DNA of 64,000 nt from Nostocoides japonicum T1-X7 (GTDB lineage Bacteria > Actinomycetota > Actinomycetes > Actinomycetales > Dermatophilaceae), in assembly GCF_001046855.1 (NCBI RefSeq), contig NZ_HF570958.1, positions 239,976 through 303,975 of the forward strand. Direction: 5' to 3'. Each line of letters opens with the position of its first letter. Positions within the stretch are counted from its first letter, which is position 1. The position numbers and the translations under genes were made by a program. Below, piece by piece: positions 43,231-51,833 of the stretch. Below the pieces are notes generated by a model, which saw nothing but the letters and a program-made list of their open reading frames with translations, was not told the origin of the DNA and searched no databases.

Positions 43231-44235
43231 TCAGCGCGCCCTCACGAGGTACTCGCGGACGCGGATCGCGAGGTACGTGACGCCGGACAGGGGGATCGGC
43301 ACCCAGAACTCGAAGAGGCGCCAGGAGATGACGCCGATGACGGCGATCGTGTGGTCGGCGCCCAGGGCGACGACCGCGGGGATGAGCAGCGCCTCGATGA
43401 CGCCGAGTCCGCTCGGTGTGATCGGCACACTGGCGGCCAGGGTGGCCACCGAGTACACCACGAGCAGGCCGAGCGGCTGGGCGAGGAACCCGTATGCGGC
43501 GAGGAACGTCCACAGCGAGGCCGCGTCGAACAGCCAGTTGGCCAGGGCCCAGCCACTCGATGCCCGCAGCAGCGGCCCGTTGGCCAGGAGCGAGCCCAGC
43601 CGCGTGGCGCCGTAGTGCAGGGCGGCCGTGAGCCGCGGGCGCAGGCGCGCGGGCAGCCGGTCGATGATCCAGACGGCCACCCGGGGGGCGACGGCGTCGG
43701 CGCGGGTGAGGCCCACGAGGGCCAACGCGATGCCACCGAGGACCACGGCGCATACGACGGCCGTCGTGACATAGGCCGGTGAGAGACCGAAGAAGGGGAT
43801 CGAGGCGATGAGGCCCACCCAGAGGATCGCCACGAGGGCGACGGAGGAGACGACACTCTCGAACGTCAGCGCCAGGACGACGTCCTCGGACCCCATCGTC
43901 GTGCCGCGGCGCAGCAGCCGGTACCGCACGGCGCTGCCGACCGCCGCTCCGCCGGGGACGGCGTGGCTCACCCCGAGGCCGGTCAGGTCCGCCGCGACGA
44001 TCGCCGGATAGGGGGTGCCGGGAGCCGCGAGAAGGACGCGGGTCAGCGCCGAGTACGAGGCGACGCTGGCCGCCTCGAGCACGACGGCCAGGGCGATGAG
44101 CGCCAGGTTGGCCCGGGAGAGGAGGCTGATCGACTCCTCGGCTCCCGCCAGTCGCGGAAGGACGACCTAGTCGAGCATGAGGAGCGTGACGAGCAGGGCC
44201 ACCCCACGCCACACCCACCGCGCTCCGACCCGCAT
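43231..44235 (-). pseudogene. YbhN/flippase-like membrane protein broken by an in-frame TAG
   Basis: From ATG 44235 (GAGGACCAG upstream) the frame reads a normal start, MRVGARWVWRGVALLVTLLM, then TAG at 44167-44169 (codon 23). It continues open for 311 more codons to 43231. The continuation is a polytopic protein with family-like GLGVSHAVPGGAAVGSAVRY (about 80-100), several helices, and TPSGLGVIEALLIPA near the C-terminus. This is the lysylphosphatidylglycerol synthase TM/YbhN flippase fold. The TAG sits where the family has a hydrophobic residue, and TGG (Trp) would restore it. Either a true nonsense mutation, a sequencing error, or re-initiation (GTG 44082) explains it. It lies divergent from devS. 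Confidence 0.7.
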
Positions 44236-44338
44236 CTGGTCCTCGGGATGCTCCGGCGGCAGCGAGGGACCCGTCCTCGAACACCCCGGAGGGAGCACTC
44301 CCATGGACCCACGATCGCTGTCTCGAGGCAGGAGCGGC

Positions 44339-44354
44339 AGGGCCGAAAGGCCCT
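44339..44354 (+). promoter_or_regulatory. Candidate DosR/DevR-like box before devS
   Basis: AGGGCCGAAAGGCCCT is a near-perfect palindrome 30-45 bases before ATG 44384. It keeps the outer GGG and CCC arms but has GGCC where others have GACC, so it is weaker. It could equally be an unrelated hairpin. Confidence 0.4.
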
Positions 44355-44383
44355 CGACGAGGGCTCGGGGCTACCATCGGGGC

Positions 44384-46243
44384 ATGCCGTCCTCGGACGA
44401 CTCCATGCCGCGTATGCCGTGGCCGACCGCGAGTGCCCTGGACCTCGACGACCTCCTCGCCGAACTCCGGTCGCGAGCCTCCTCCGCGTTGCAGTCGCAG
44501 CAGCGCCTGCGGGGTCTGCTGAGTGCGGTCGTCGCGGTCAGCACCGACCTCGAGCTGACCGAGGTGCTCGGCAGGATCGTGGACTCCGCCCTGGCGCTCG
44601 TCGACGCGCGGTATGCCGCACTGGGCGTTCTCAGCGAGGACGGCACCTACCTCACCGAGTTCATCACGCGGGGCGTGAGCGAGGAGGAGCGGCGGCTCAT
44701 CGGGGCGCCTCCCCGAGGCCTCGGAGTCCTCGGGCTGCTCATCCGCGACCCGCACCCGCGGCGCATCGACGACATCATGACCCACCCGGACTCACACGGG
44801 TTCCCACCCCACCATCCACCCATGCACTCCTTCCTCGGGACGCCGATCAGGATCCGCGAGGAGGTCTACGGCAACCTCTACCTCGCGGATAAGAGGAGCG
44901 CTCCCACGTTCACCGCCGAGGACGAGGCGACCCTCGTCGCGCTCGCGGCCGCCGCCGGTGTCGCCATCGACAACGCTCGTCTCTTCGAGGCCGGGCGACG
45001 GCGGCAGCGTTGGGCCGATGCGCTGGCCGACCTCACGCATCTGCTCCTCGAGCGGGAGGACGAGCAGGGCGCGCTGGCGCTGCTCACCGCGCGCTGTTGC
45101 GACATCGGCCGGGCCGTGTATGCCGCCGTCGCGACGACGGAGGAGATCGACAACGGGGTGGGCCTCATGCTGCGCTCGGTCCACGTGAGCGACGAGAGCG
45201 CACCGACGACGCCGCTCCCGTCGGAGACCATCCTCGACGGGCCGCTCTGGAGCGGCCTGCGTGCGGTGCGTCGCCCCGTCGTGTACGGCGAGTCCGGTGC
45301 CCTCGACGTCTACGGCGGTGCGCAGCCACCCGACGAGCCGGACGACATCGACGCGAGCCCGAGCGGCGACTGCGCCGGTCAGATCCTGACCGACGACAAC
45401 GTGCTCGCCGAGGTCGCGAGAGTCGTGGGCCTGGCCGCCGACAGCATCGCGGAGCGTGCCGAGGCGATGTCACCGATCGCCGTGCTGCCGCTCGGGGCGG
45501 GGCAGGACGAGCTGGGCCTCCTCGTCCTCGGGCTGCCACCCGGAGCGGGATCCCTCTCGGGGTCGGCCGAGCGGCTCGAGGAGATCACCGGCTTCGCCCG
45601 GCAGTCGGGGCTGGCGCTGCTCGCCGGCCGCGCACAACGGGATCGCGCCGCGATGGTCCTCATGGAGGACCGTGAACGGATCGCCCGCGACATGCACGAC
45701 CACGTCATCCAGCGCCTGTTCGCGACGGGGCTCTCCCTCCAGTCCGCCGGGCGCGTCGCGACGAACCAGCTCGTCCGGGCCCGGATGGAGGAGGCCGTCG
45801 ACGATCTCGACGTCGCGATCCGGGAGATCCGGCTGGCGATCTTCGAGCTGCACCAGAAGCCGCGCTCGTCGGCCCGCCGCGAGCTCGACACCCTCGTCGC
45901 GTCCTTCTCCGGTGGGATCGGCGAGCCGGTCTCGCTCTCGGTGACCGGGAACCTGGACCGCCTCACCGCCGTCCAGTTCGCCGACGTGATGGCCGTCGTC
46001 GGTGAGGGGCTGTCCAACGTGGTCCGGCACGCGGAGGCGACCCATGCGTGGGTGCGGGTCGTCGTCGCCGACGTGGTGAGCATCGTCGTCGAGGACGACG
46101 GGGTGGGCGTGGACCCCGGCGCCGCGCGGAGCGGCCTGCTCAACCTCGCCGAGCGCGCCGAGGCAGCCGGCGGCACCTTCACCCTCACGCGTCGCGATCC
46201 GTCGGGCTCGGTGCTCAGCTGGAGTGCCCCACGCGCGGGCTGA
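44384..46243 (+). CDS. devS: DevS/DosS-type GAF sensor histidine kinase
   Basis: A 619-aa sensor. Two GAF domains fill the N-terminal half: GAF-A from about residue 50 with FPPHHPPM (140-147) and SFLGTPIR, the region that carries the heme-binding histidine (Mtb DosS His149, DosT His147), here His143 or His144; and GAF-B (about 215-420). The HisKA_3 H-box ERIARDMHDHVIQRLF holds phospho-His438. The HATPase ends with DDGVGVD (about 573) and GLLNLAERAEAAGG. No membrane segments are present. It is expected to sense O2, NO or CO and phosphorylate the DevR homologue 54 bases downstream. Confidence 0.87.
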   Translation: MPSSDDSMPRMPWPTASALDLDDLLAELRSRASSALQSQQRLRGLLSAVVAVSTDLELTEVLGRIVDSALALVDARYAALGVLSEDGTYLTEFITRGVSEEERRLIGAPPRGLGVLGLLIRDPHPRRIDDIMTHPDSHGFPPHHPPMHSFLGTPIRIREEVYGNLYLADKRSAPTFTAEDEATLVALAAAAGVAIDNARLFEAGRRRQRWADALADLTHLLLEREDEQGALALLTARCCDIGRAVYAAVATTEEIDNGVGLMLRSVHVSDESAPTTPLPSETILDGPLWSGLRAVRRPVVYGESGALDVYGGAQPPDEPDDIDASPSGDCAGQILTDDNVLAEVARVVGLAADSIAERAEAMSPIAVLPLGAGQDELGLLVLGLPPGAGSLSGSAERLEEITGFARQSGLALLAGRAQRDRAAMVLMEDRERIARDMHDHVIQRLFATGLSLQSAGRVATNQLVRARMEEAVDDLDVAIREIRLAIFELHQKPRSSARRELDTLVASFSGGIGEPVSLSVTGNLDRLTAVQFADVMAVVGEGLSNVVRHAEATHAWVRVVVADVVSIVVEDDGVGVDPGAARSGLLNLAERAEAAGGTFTLTRRDPSGSVLSWSAPRAG

Positions 46244-46248
46244 ACGGC

Positions 46249-46263
46249 GGGACCTAGGGCCCG
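46249..46263 (+). promoter_or_regulatory. DosR/DevR-like box before devR
   Basis: GGGACCTAGGGCCCG lies 35 bases before ATG 46298, after the devS stop. This spacing suggests autoregulation of the response regulator. Confidence 0.65.
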
Positions 46264-46297
46264 TTCGGGGATCGCCGGGTGCGCCATGATGGGCGGC

Positions 46298-46954
46298 ATG
46301 ACGGTTTCCGTGTACCTGCTCGACGACCACGAGATCGTCCGTCGCGGGCTCCGGGAGCTCATCGAGACGACCGAGGATCTCGTCGTCGTCGGCGAGTCCG
46401 GACTGGCCAAGGAGGCGGTCCGTCGCGTTCCCGCGCTCCGGCCGGACGTCGCGATCTTCGACGCCCGGCTCACCGACGGCTCCGGCATCGACGCCTGTCG
46501 CGAGATCAGGTCGATCGACCCGTCGATCAAGGGGCTCATCCTCACCTCGTTCGACGACGAGCAGGCGCTCGCGAGCGCCATCCTGGCCGGCGCCTCCGGC
46601 TTCCTCCTGAAGGACATCCGGGGGAACGGGATCATCGACGCGGTCCGGCGGGTCGCCGCGGGGGAGAACCTGCTGGACACCCGGGACGCCCGTCGTCTGC
46701 TTCAGCGGTGGACGGCCGACGCGGGCGCCGACCCCCTCATGCGGGCGCTCAGTCCTCAGGAGCGGCGCGTCCTCGAGCTCATCGCCGACGGCCTCACCAA
46801 CCGTCAGATCGGTCGCCGCCTGTCGCTCGCCGAGAAGACCGTGAAGAACTACGTGACGTCGGTCCTGGCCAAGCTCGGCTTGGAGAGTCGCACCCAGGCC
46901 GCGGTGTACGTGACGACCCATGGTGCGCAGACCCGACGACGCCCACCGATCTGA
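46298..46954 (+). CDS. devR: DevR/DosR-type NarL-family response regulator
   Basis: A 218-aa regulator. The receiver domain has VYLLDDHEIVRRGL (the two Asp of the acidic pocket), phospho-Asp55 in AIFDARLTDGSG, Thr in LTSFDDEQ and Lys in FLLKDIRG. The C-terminal LuxR-type HTH (about 145-205) reads LSPQERRVLELIADGLTNRQ and AEKTVKNYVTSVLAKLGL. Length and motifs match mycobacterial DosR. ATG 46298 is chosen over 46286 to match family length. A box of its own kind lies upstream. It should drive the surrounding dormancy genes under hypoxia. Confidence 0.9.
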   Translation: MTVSVYLLDDHEIVRRGLRELIETTEDLVVVGESGLAKEAVRRVPALRPDVAIFDARLTDGSGIDACREIRSIDPSIKGLILTSFDDEQALASAILAGASGFLLKDIRGNGIIDAVRRVAAGENLLDTRDARRLLQRWTADAGADPLMRALSPQERRVLELIADGLTNRQIGRRLSLAEKTVKNYVTSVLAKLGLESRTQAAVYVTTHGAQTRRRPPI

Positions 46955-47019
46955 GCCCTCCGGCCGCGGGCCGCGCATCGAGCCCGTCCGAGCCGCCTTC
47001 CTTCCTGGCTCCACCGCGC

Positions 47020-47056
47020 ACCGAGCCTCGCCCCTCATCCGGGGGCGAGGCTCGGT
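47020..47056. terminator. Bidirectional hairpin terminator between devR and the stress protein gene
   Basis: ACCGAGCCTCGCCCC (47020-47034) is the perfect complement of GGGGCGAGGCTCGGT (47042-47056), with a short loop. It lies in the convergent gap between devR and the minus-strand universal stress protein gene. Confidence 0.8.
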
Positions 47057-47068
47057 GGTCCCTGACGA

Positions 47069-47974
47069 TCACTCGGTGGCGAGGCGTCCGTTGTCGAGAC
47101 GGTCGGAGGCGTGCACGACGGCGAGGGGGCAGGGCAACGCCGCGTGGATCAGCCCCTGGCTCACCGAGCCGAGGAACAGTCCGGCGAAGCCGCCGTGCCC
47201 GCGGCTGCCGACGACGAGCAGGTCGGCCTGCTTCGCCGCCTCGAGCAGTGCCTCGACCGGGTTCCCCTGCACGAGCACCCGCTCGACGGAGACCTCGGGG
47301 AACTTGGACTTCCAGGTGCCGATCGCCTCGTCGACGAGGTCCTGTTGCTTCCGTTCGAGCCGGTCCGCGAAGGACGGGCTGATGACCGCCAGGTCGAGAC
47401 CGTCCGGGGCGTCGAGCCACCACGAGTGCACGGCAACGAGCGGGCGACCGGTCTCCTCCGCGTGGCCGAAGGCGAACTCGAGGGCTGTCTGTGCCTCGGA
47501 CGAGCCGTCGACGCCGACGACGACGGGTGCGTCGGCGGCCGGCGAGCCGCCGCGTGGGACGACGACGACCGGGCAGCGGGCGTGACCGGCGACCTGCGGC
47601 GCCGTGGCGCCGAGGGCGAGCTCGCTGAGCGGGTTGTGCCGCTCTCCGCCGATGACGACGAGCCGGGCCGACGCCGAGCCCTCGACGAGCGCACCCGCCG
47701 CGCCCGACAGGGAGCTCGTCGTCCGGACCCGAGTCTCCGGGCTCCGGGTCGCGGCATGGGCGACGGCGCCGCGCAGGACCGACGTCGCAGCGTCGTCCGG
47801 CCAGTCGGTCATCATCGGCATGAGGGGCGTGGAGACCATCGCGGCGCCGGATGCGAGCAGCGCCACCACGTCGGCATCCCGTCTCTTCGCCTCGTCGATC
47901 GCCCAGTCCAGCGCGGCATACGCCGCGACGGATCCGTCGAACCCGACGAGGATCGTGTCGGCCGGCTTACTCAT
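47069..47974 (-). CDS. Tandem universal stress protein
   Basis: A 301-aa cytoplasmic protein with two UspA domains. The first (about 6-145) starts DTILVGFDGSVAAYAALDWA and has an altered nucleotide loop near LVVIGGERHNPLSELALGAT. The second (about 152-290) has VVVGVDGSSEAQTALEFA and the complete ATP-binding motif VVGSRGHGGFAGLFLGSVSQ. Two-domain Usp proteins of this kind belong to DosR regulons in mycobacteria. Two DosR-like boxes lie in the divergent region upstream (48117-48157). Probably binds ATP and helps persistence under low oxygen. Confidence 0.9.
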   Translation of the reverse strand: MSKPADTILVGFDGSVAAYAALDWAIDEAKRRDADVVALLASGAAMVSTPLMPMMTDWPDDAATSVLRGAVAHAATRSPETRVRTTSSLSGAAGALVEGSASARLVVIGGERHNPLSELALGATAPQVAGHARCPVVVVPRGGSPAADAPVVVGVDGSSEAQTALEFAFGHAEETGRPLVAVHSWWLDAPDGLDLAVISPSFADRLERKQQDLVDEAIGTWKSKFPEVSVERVLVQGNPVEALLEAAKQADLLVVGSRGHGGFAGLFLGSVSQGLIHAALPCPLAVVHASDRLDNGRLATE

Positions 47975-48116
47975 GAGAACCTCCGTATTGCGTTCTGTCG
48001 TATGGATGATGGGCTGCCGATGAACAGCTGCTGAGGGCCGTCGGTCCTGCTGCGGACGACGAGCGGATCGAGTGGGCCATGACTCGAGCCTCGCCGCGAG
48101 GCGGCGCCACGGACCA

Positions 48117-48130
48117 GGGAACTAGGTCCC
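48117..48130. promoter_or_regulatory. DosR/DevR-like box
   Basis: GGGAACTAGGTCCC is a 14-base palindrome in the divergent region between the universal stress protein gene (start 47974) and the gene at 48194. It can serve either direction. Confidence 0.6.
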
Positions 48131-48143
48131 GGCATACCTGCCA

Positions 48144-48157
48144 GGACCTTGGGCCCT
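48144..48157. promoter_or_regulatory. Second DosR/DevR-like box
   Basis: GGACCTTGGGCCCT lies 27 bases from the preceding site and 37 bases before ATG 48194. Paired boxes of this kind are common in strongly hypoxia-induced promoters. Confidence 0.6.
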
Positions 48158-48193
48158 GGCGTCGTCGACGGATCCGAGGAGAGGCTGGGTCGC

Positions 48194-49090
48194 ATGTCGA
48201 CGGTGGAGGCGGATGAGGGGACTCGATCGGCAGGGGCCGTCGGGGTCGTCTCGGATGTCTCGGAGGACGCGACCCGGATCGGGAGACTGCTCCGGTCACG
48301 CGAGCTCGAGCTCTCCGCGGTCGTGGACGTCGGTGACGCGTCGGACACCGGCCTGCTCGACGCCCTCGCGCGGATGTCCCGGGATCGCCGCGTCCGCGTC
48401 GTCCTCGTCATCGTCGGCGAACCGGTCTCTCGCGATCTCGCGGTGCGCCTCGCGGAGGTTCACAGAGCGGTCAAGCCCGTCGTCCTGCTGGGCGGCGATG
48501 ACCGGCAGGCCGTCGGCGTCCCGCCACCCGCCGGACCCATCCGCGTCACCTCGCTGGAGGAGATGGCGGACGCGGCGATGCTGCTCGTCCTCCAGGGCCT
48601 CCCGCCCGGACGCAAGGTCGCCGTGCTGACGACGGAGCCTCCGACTCTCGGGACGGAGACGGACGAGGAGCTCGCACAGCTCAGCATGCTCGGCCCGGAT
48701 CTCACCCAGCACACCGAGATGCGGATCCACTTCCTCAGTCCCGGGAGCACGACGCGTGGAGCCGTCCTCGCCCTGCCACCGCGCACCACCGAGGGTCGGG
48801 TTCGTGACGTCGTGGAGACGCTCGCCGACGACCCTGGTGTGGACGCCGTCGTCCTCGACCGCTGTGCTTCCCGGGCGCTCGGTTCGGCCCCGGTGATGTC
48901 GGGGAACCCGAGGCAGCACCATCGCCGGCCACCTGTCATCGTCGCGGTCGACAGTCTGGCGGTAGGCCACCACCGCGGCTCGGTGCCGTTGTTCGGCACC
49001 GTCCACGAGGCACTGGACTCCTTGGCGCGGACCTGTCCCCGCGACGACGTCCGCCCCACCGGGTCGACTGCCGCGCTCCGCCCGTCCTGA
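48194..49090 (+). CDS. Succinyl-CoA-ligase-like domain protein without catalytic His
   Basis: A 298-aa soluble protein with two flavodoxin-like repeats: about 10-110 (AVGVVSDVSEDATRIGRLL, VVLVIVGEPVSRDLAVRL, VHRAVKPVVLLGG) and about 140-270. This resembles the succinyl-CoA-ligase-like domains of NDP-forming acyl-CoA synthetases. The CoA-binding N-terminus and the phosphohistidine are missing, so enzymatic activity is doubtful. It may bind CoA or nucleotide, or act as a regulatory subunit. ATG 48194 is used. Two DosR-like boxes precede it, and the gene runs up to the convergent MgtA gene with only 11 bases between. Confidence 0.6.
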   Translation: MSTVEADEGTRSAGAVGVVSDVSEDATRIGRLLRSRELELSAVVDVGDASDTGLLDALARMSRDRRVRVVLVIVGEPVSRDLAVRLAEVHRAVKPVVLLGGDDRQAVGVPPPAGPIRVTSLEEMADAAMLLVLQGLPPGRKVAVLTTEPPTLGTETDEELAQLSMLGPDLTQHTEMRIHFLSPGSTTRGAVLALPPRTTEGRVRDVVETLADDPGVDAVVLDRCASRALGSAPVMSGNPRQHHRRPPVIVAVDSLAVGHHRGSVPLFGTVHEALDSLARTCPRDDVRPTGSTAALRPS

Positions 49091-49101
49091 CCTACCCGTT
49101 C

Positions 49102-51759
49102 CTACGGCGACCGTTCGACGAAGATGGACGAGCGCCGATGGACGCGATGGCGATAGCCCCTCGCGCGTGGATGGGCGTGGGCGGCCCCGGCCCGCCGGGC
49201 GGATCTCCCGAAGAGCCGCTCCTTGGCGAGCTCGACGCATACGAGGTAGGCGAGGACCATGGCGACGAGCGCGAGGAAGAACGGCGCCGGAAGAGCCCGG
49301 AAGCCCAGGAGACCGGAGACGGGGGAGTAGGGCAGCCACACTCCCACGGTGACGACCCCCAGGGACGCGAGGACCAGTCCGAGCGAGGGACGGCTGCGGA
49401 AGAACGGGATCCGGCGCGTGCGGATCGCGAAGATGATGAGGGTCTGCGTCGCGATGGACTCGATGAACCAGCCGGACTGGAACTCGCTCTGCGAGGCCCG
49501 GAAGCCGAGGAGCATGAGGGCGAAGGTGGCGATGTCGAACAGCGAGCTGATCGGGCCGAACACCAGCATGAACCGGCGGATGGAGCCGATGTCCCAGTGT
49601 GTCGGTGCCATGAGCTGCTCGCGGTCGACCCGGTCGCCGGGGATCGCGAGCTGGCCCGTGTCGTAGAGGAGGTTGTTGAGCAGGATCTGTCCCGGGAGCA
49701 TCGGCAGGAAGGGCAGCACGAGAGAAGCCAGGGACGCGCTGACCATGTTCCCGAAGTTGCTCGACGTGCCCATCAGGACGTACTTGATCGTGTTCGCGAA
49801 GATGCGCCGCCCCTCCGTCACGCCGTCGGCGAGCATCCCGAGATCCTTGTCGAGGAGCAGCAGGTCGGCCGCGTCCTTGGCGACGTCCGCGGCCGACTCG
49901 ACGGAGATGCCGATGTCGGCCTGGTGCAGGGCCAGAGCGTCGTTGACGCCGTCGCCGAGGAAGCCCACCGACCGTCCCGCGTGGCGCAGCAGCCGGATGA
50001 TCCGGGCCTTCTGCTCGGGGGAGACCCGCGCGAAGACGGTCGCCGTCGCGACGGCCGCCCGGAGTGCGTCGTCGTCGAGATCCTCGACGTCGGTGCCGGT
50101 CAGGGTTCCTCCGGACGGCAGTCCGAGGTCGTCGAGGACCTTCTGGGCCACGAGCGCGTTGTCACCCGTCGCGATCTTCACGGTCACCCCGAGGTGCGCG
50201 AGGCTCTCCAACGAGGCGCGGGCGTCGGCCTTGGGTCGATCGAGGAACTCGAGGAAGCCCAGGAGTGAGAGGCCCGTCTCGTCGGCGGGCGAGACCCGTT
50301 GCAGACCGGGAGCACTCCGCACGGCGACGGCGATGACGCGGGCGCCCGTCGCATACTCGCCCTGGAGGATGCCGTATGCCACGGGCGGGACCGTGGAGCA
50401 CGCACGCAGCACGTCCTCCGGCGATCCCTTCGTGACGACGAGCCGCTCGTGGGTGGGTGTCTCGACGAGGGCGGTCGTCATCCGGCGCTCGTGGTCGAAC
50501 GGCACGATGTCGATGCGCCGGTACCGCGCCACCTCGGCGCTGGCCGGCCGGGTCGACGACCACAGCGCCGCGTCAAGGGGGTTGAGGCCCACCGCGTGAT
50601 CGGTGGGCCTCGTGTCGTCGGCCTCGGTCGCGAGGAGGCCGAGGAGGAACACGGAGTCGGGCGAGGTGCTTGCGTCCACCGGCAGCGCCTTGGTGAAGCT
50701 GATCCGGCCCTCCGTCAGGGTCCCGGTCTTGTCCGTGACGAGGATGTCCATGTCCCCGAGGTCCTCGATGCATACGAGCCGCTTCACGAGGACGTGGTGT
50801 CGCGCGAGGGCTCGCGATCCGGCAGCCAGACTTGCGCTGACCACTGCCGGAAGCAGCTGAGGAGTGATTCCCACGGCGATGGCGAGCGAGAAGAGCAGCG
50901 AGTCGAGAAGTGGTCGGTGCAGCAGCAGGTTCGCGACGAAGACGACCGTCGTGAGGACGACCGCCACCTCGAGGAGGAGCACCGAGAACCGGCCGAGTCC
51001 GCGCTGGAACTCCGTCTGCGGCTGTTGGGTGGCCAGCCCTCCGGCGATGCGGCCGAACTCGGTCCGGGGGCCGGTGGCGACGACGACCCCAGTGGCCGAG
51101 CCGGACTGGACGACGGTACCCATGAGCACGCACGACGTCAGATCGCCGATCCCCTGGGCCGATCCGACCGATTCCGGCGACTTGGTCACCGGGACCGACT
51201 CGCCGGTGACGATCCCCTCGTCGCACGAGAGATCATGGGCCCCCAGGAGCCGCAGGTCGGCGGGAACGACGGCCCCCATCCTCAGCCGCACGACGTCTCC
51301 CGGAACCAGCTCGGTCACGTCGACGTCGGTCGGCACACCGGCACGCAGGACGACGACCTCGTGCCTGATCTGGTCGTGGAGGGCATCGGCCGCACGCTCC
51401 GCGCGGTACTCGTTCACGAAGCCCAGGCCGATGCTGGCGACGAGGATGATCCCGATGATGGCGGCGTTCGCGGCCTCTCCGAGGAACACGGAGACTCCCG
51501 CCGTGACGAAGAGGAGCACGAGGATCGGGCTCTTGAGCTGGCGCCCGAGGACCCGGCCGGGGTGCGCCCGGTGCGCGTGCAGGACGTTGCGCCCCACGGC
51601 GGCACGCCGGTCGTCGGCCTCCGAGGACGAGAGACCCTCGGGACGCGACTCGAGCAGGGCCAGCACCGAGCGACTCTCGAGGGCCGCCGCGCTCCGCAGC
51701 TCGAGCGCGGTGCCCGGGGGAGACTCCGCGAGTGTCCGGTCATCCATGGTGAGATCCAT
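49102..51759 (-). CDS. mgtA: MgtA-type magnesium-transporting P-type ATPase
   Basis: An 885-aa P-type ATPase of the P3B (Mg2+) group. The actuator domain has TGES in IVTGESVPVTKSPE (about 200). The phosphorylation motif is LVTDKTGTLTEGRISF (about 343), the nucleotide domain has VTKGSPEDVL (about 440) and the hinge is VGFLGDGVNDALALHQADIG (about 613). The membrane pattern and the VLMGTSSNFGNMVSAS segment fit MgtA/MgtB. ATG 51759 is used; ATG 51747 is possible. Only 74 bases separate its start from the integrase stop of the phage-like element, so the insertion may have removed its native promoter region. No DosR-like box was found there. Confidence 0.87.
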   Translation of the reverse strand: MDLTMDDRTLAESPPGTALELRSAAALESRSVLALLESRPEGLSSSEADDRRAAVGRNVLHAHRAHPGRVLGRQLKSPILVLLFVTAGVSVFLGEAANAAIIGIILVASIGLGFVNEYRAERAADALHDQIRHEVVVLRAGVPTDVDVTELVPGDVVRLRMGAVVPADLRLLGAHDLSCDEGIVTGESVPVTKSPESVGSAQGIGDLTSCVLMGTVVQSGSATGVVVATGPRTEFGRIAGGLATQQPQTEFQRGLGRFSVLLLEVAVVLTTVVFVANLLLHRPLLDSLLFSLAIAVGITPQLLPAVVSASLAAGSRALARHHVLVKRLVCIEDLGDMDILVTDKTGTLTEGRISFTKALPVDASTSPDSVFLLGLLATEADDTRPTDHAVGLNPLDAALWSSTRPASAEVARYRRIDIVPFDHERRMTTALVETPTHERLVVTKGSPEDVLRACSTVPPVAYGILQGEYATGARVIAVAVRSAPGLQRVSPADETGLSLLGFLEFLDRPKADARASLESLAHLGVTVKIATGDNALVAQKVLDDLGLPSGGTLTGTDVEDLDDDALRAAVATATVFARVSPEQKARIIRLLRHAGRSVGFLGDGVNDALALHQADIGISVESAADVAKDAADLLLLDKDLGMLADGVTEGRRIFANTIKYVLMGTSSNFGNMVSASLASLVLPFLPMLPGQILLNNLLYDTGQLAIPGDRVDREQLMAPTHWDIGSIRRFMLVFGPISSLFDIATFALMLLGFRASQSEFQSGWFIESIATQTLIIFAIRTRRIPFFRSRPSLGLVLASLGVVTVGVWLPYSPVSGLLGFRALPAPFFLALVAMVLAYLVCVELAKERLFGRSARRAGAAHAHPRARGYRHRVHRRSSIFVERSP

Positions 51760-51833
51760 TGCATCTACTCATTCGATGGCTTCCGTGCAGGTCAGAGGCT
51801 TGTAGGCACCCCGCGTGACACACAGGTGACACG

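Noticed and set aside
44266..44277. GGGACCCGTCCT as a DosR-like box before the flippase-like gene
   Set aside because: Only one arm fits and the spacing is wrong; it is too weak to list.
51760..51833. tRNA or tmRNA attachment site for the integrase
   Set aside because: No tRNA or tmRNA structure can be folded here, and without the right end the att core cannot be defined.
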